Of a stretch of DNA of 64,000 nt, positions 61,256-64,000 are shown piece by piece. Each line of letters opens with the position of its first letter. Position 1 is the first letter of the stretch. The position numbers were made by a program, and so were the translations under genes. The DNA comes from Gammaproteobacteria bacterium (GTDB lineage: Bacteria; Pseudomonadota; Gammaproteobacteria; JAPPPA01): positions 372,001 to 436,000 of the forward strand of contig JAUHZK010000001.1 in NCBI GenBank assembly GCA_030425645.1, read 5' to 3'. The notes beneath the pieces were generated by a model. The model did not search any database. It had not been told where the DNA came from and saw only the letters and a list, made by a program, of their open reading frames with translations.

Positions 61256-64000
61256 CCGATGGCGACGGCATAAAAGATTGCTTAGATCTAGATGCCGACA
61301 ACGACGGTATCAATGATGTTGACGAAGCTGGCGGCCCTGTTACCGATACTAACCGTGACGGCTTGGCCGACGGTACGCCTAACCCAACGACCGGTGTGGT
61401 GCCAAATAACACCACAACTCCGGTTAACACCGACGGTCGTGGTCCTGCTGATTGGCGTGATCTGGACTCAGATGACGACGGTATTAGTGACCTCGTTGAA
61501 GGTGGTTCAGCTTGTACTGACAACCTCAATAACTTTGACGGCTCAGACGCGACTGCTAACGGTGGTGACGGTCTGTGTGATGAAAACGATCCAGATCAAG
61601 ACGGTATCCAAGGTGAGGCGGATGACTTGCCAACCCGTGGTGACGCTGGCGACGGTGGCCCAACGAATACCGGCCCGGTAACCAACGATGCACCTGACTT
61701 CCAAAACGTGACGTCAGACGGCACCAATGATGATATCGACAACACGGCGAACAGCCCATTGGATAGCAATGACGACGGTGTTATTGATTCAACCAATGAC
61801 CCTGATCAAGACGGTGTTATTGACGATATTCCAGATGATTTACCAACCGAGTTTGGTGGTATTGGTAGCCCAGACCCAGCCGAAAACGGTGAAGTATGTT
61901 GGGTCAATATCTCAACTGTGGGCGGTACTTTCGATCACCCAACCTTGGGTACGGTGACGTTGTCTAATAACGACGGCATGACTATCTTTACCGGTGATTT
62001 GCCAGGCTCAGCCTCTAATGGCGCTGGTCAAACACCAGATGGAACGCTGACATGGGATGGTGTGCCTGCACACTATGGCCGTAACAATGGCGGTACGGGT
62101 GCAATCACCTTTGACTTCACTAGCCCTGTAACCGTTGGCGACCTGTTTATCTACTCGTTGGGCGTTGATTTAACAACGAGTTCGTCCAACTTTGGTGTGC
62201 CTGGAACGGGTACATCCGGTGTAAACGGATTCCCACTGCCAACCATTACCTTCCAAAACCGTGGATTGGCTGGCAACACCGGTACGGTGAATGCTTCAGT
62301 GAGTGGTGCTAACACCTTCCGTGTATTGGGTAATAACGATGGTGATAACCCACTGGTTGTGTTTGACCTAGACGGTACGAGCACCATCAGTCAGTTACGA
62401 AGCAATATGAGCGGTGCAGCGAGCGAAGGCCTGACCTTTGCCTTTGGTGCGCTTGCGCCTGCTGGTACATGCCCGGATGGTACTGACACCGACCGTGACG
62501 GCGTGCCTGACGTAGATGATGCTGACGACGACGGCGACGGTATCCCAGATAGCGCTGAAGGCGACGGTACCGTTGATACTGATGGCGACGGCAAACCGGA
62601 CAGCCGCGATATCGATAGCGATAACGACGGTATTCCTGACCTAATTGAAGCGCAGGTTGCCGGTAGTAACTACGTGCCACCTAATGCCTTCGATAACGAT
62701 GGCGACGGTCTTGATAGTGCTTACGACCAAGACGATAACGACGTTAACAACACCAATGGTTTGATTCCGGTTGATACTGACGGTGACAGCATTGATGACT
62801 TCCGTGATCCGGATTCGGATAACGATGGTTCGCCAGATAACGTTGAAGGTCATGACGCTGACGAAAGTGGCGCCATTGATGGTGCTGAGCCAGCGCCGAT
62901 TAACAACGACTTTGTTGATGCCGACGATGACGGCCTAGATGACCGTTATGACGTGGTTAATCTGCTAACGGCTGCGAACGCAACCGAGATTGCCGATAAC
63001 CCAGACAACAACCAAGTGAACACCGGTGTACCGCCGCTGCCTGATACCGATGGCGACGGCAACCGTAACTGGCGTGATGTGGATGACGACAACGACGGTA
63101 TTCCATCGCTAACCGAGGCCGACTTGGACGGCAACGGCACTCCAGAAACACCTGCGGCTGATACCGATGGTGACGGTGTGCCTGATCGCTTTGATCTAGA
63201 CAGCGATAACGATGGTATTAACGACGTACGTGAAGCCGGTGGCCTAGTAGACGCTGACAACAACGGCTTGGCTGACGGCACCGACGCCAATGGCGACGGT
63301 GGTATTGATAGCCCTGCGACCTTGCCAGTAAATACTGATGACGCCAGCGAACCCGTTGGTCAGAAGATTCCGGATTATCGTGATCTGGATTCTGACAACG
63401 ACAGTATTTCTGACCTAGTTGAGAACGGCTCAGTTTGTGCCGACGTACAACGCAACTCTGATGGCGCGGCCGTGACTGGCGGCGACGGTGTCTGCGATGA
63501 AAACGATCCAGATGGCGATGGTATCCAAGGCACGGCCGATGGCCAGCCGAATGATCCAAACGGCTTTGGCGACAGTGGTGACCCAGCACCGCAAAACAGT
63601 GATGTAGGTACGCCTGGCCAAGATGCACTGCCTGATTACCGTGATCCGGATTCGGATGGCGACAATGTTGATGACATTGACGAGAATGGTAATGCGCCGC
63701 TAGATGGCAACAATGACGGCCAGATCGACATTGTTGATCCAGGTACGCATGACCCAGACGGTGACGGTATTGTTGATCGCATTCCGGATACCAATACCGG
63801 CAACCACGGTGGTTTGCCTGCGCCTGCAGCGCCAAATGTGGCTGTTAATAAGCGTGATGCATTCCCGAATGGTCAGTTCATGGACAACGGCGCTACCGAA
63901 GGTAGTGTCGAGACCAATGATCCGTTCTTGTATGTGTTCGAGATCACCAACAACTTGGGCAGCCAGCAAAGTGGCGTGACCTTTAGTGACGTGATCCCAG
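56662..64000 (+). CDS. Giant surface protein, C-terminal segment (partial, open to window end)
   Basis: Same frame, open for about 2,446 codons with no stop through 64,000, so the gene is truncated only by the window. It completes the propeller segment, then alternates TSP3 calcium repeats with WRDLDSDDD cassettes (57,105-57,535; 58,461-58,920; 61,425-61,865; diverged 63,330-63,815), ENGE modules (57,551-58,155; 61,886-62,475), a jelly-roll carbohydrate-binding-like domain ([10 protein letters not shown]...ITGWT, 58,935-59,470), VPANE modules 3 and 4 (59,580-60,090; 60,712-61,255) and [17 protein letters not shown] cassettes. At the window edge a DUF11-like domain begins ([20 protein letters not shown]...). 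Exported calcium-stiffened adhesin or stalk is the likely role; anchoring or secretion signals lie outside the window. Confidence 0.75.
57551..62475 (+). repeat. ENGE module, two copies
   Basis: Copies at about 57,551-58,155 and 61,886-62,475. Each of about 200 residues starts AENGE(L/V)C(F/W)V, passes an NG(T/A)L-W strand and a V(D/G)DLF(L/I)Y strand and ends [10 protein letters not shown] before a TSP3 repeat. Beta-rich, no named family recognised. Confidence 0.7.

Larger units (their letters stand above)
51720..63080 (+). repeat. DIDAD-IPD cassette, four copies
   Basis: Copies at about 51,720-52,180, 52,850-53,330, 60,145-60,630 and 62,600-63,080. Each starts with DID(A/S)D-DGIPD-(I/F)EAQ, continues through a [13 protein letters not shown] or DDRYD run and ends near DWRDDRD or WRD. 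TSP3 calcium-binding aspartates dominate. Confidence 0.65.
54288..63815 (+). repeat. WRDLDSDDD cassette, five dispersed copies
   Basis: Copies at about 54,288-54,720, 57,105-57,535, 58,461-58,920, 61,425-61,865 and a diverged one at 63,330-63,815. Each of about 145 residues reads roughly [20 protein letters not shown], then I-EGGS-C, a GDGVCDE run, GDGIQ, and (in four copies) DAPD and LP-EFGG near the end. Four copies are strongly conserved in protein but differ at many third codon positions. Confidence 0.8.

Overview
The window looks like chromosome of a marine-type Gammaproteobacterium of roughly 50 % G+C. The evidence is the gene order rsmG-parA-parB-atpIBEFHAGDC-glmU, a gammaproteobacterial RpoH, UvrD, PrlC and YhdH/AcuI-type proteins, and a giant calcium-repeat surface protein. 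I cannot name the genus with confidence.

1-9,923 is the early (left) end of a Mu-like transposable prophage. Most genes run leftward: Ner, a CII-like regulator, MuA transposase, MuB ATPase, several small winged-helix proteins, Gam, a duplicated small protein, GemA (gp16), a replication-protein-like gene, Mor activator, an ASCH-like protein, and the start of a membrane protein cut by the window edge. The repressor and a secreted protein overlapping it run rightward. A clustered GGGAA/TTCCC-rich end with a terminal CA lies near 9,923. The late genes would lie beyond the left edge.

9,924-33,138 is ordinary chromosome. After a block of extragenic palindromes come a TesB-like thioesterase, a proteinase K-like subtilase, an S15/CocE-like lipoprotein hydrolase, oligopeptidase A, a GIDE-domain/LemA pair, glutathione reductase, gamma carbonic anhydrase, the tight uvrD-xth-FAD oxidase run, an outer-membrane barrel, AcuI/YhdH with 2-methylcitrate synthase, an RND/LolA-like export pair, then rsmG-parA-parB.

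33,157-41,841 is the complete ATP synthase operon (with a near-consensus promoter) followed by glmU. 41,851-43,942 holds a REP-associated tyrosine transposase (RAYT) with three copies of its REP palindrome, a ComEA-like helix-hairpin-helix protein, and rpoH preceded by a perfect CIRCE operator that overlaps its promoter.

43,943-64,000 is dominated by one giant modular surface-protein reading frame (45,478 to beyond 64,000, more than 6,170 codons). It stays in a single frame but contains two in-frame TAA codons (49,072 and 56,659). It is built of Ig-like, CSLREA/parallel beta-helix, SdrB-like, DUF11-like, DUF6923-like and jelly-roll segments joined by thrombospondin-type-3 calcium repeats. At least three longer cassettes recur, including a roughly 170-residue beta module that I cannot assign to a named family. 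The strongest leads are the interrupted giant gene with its recurring modules and the CIRCE-controlled rpoH.
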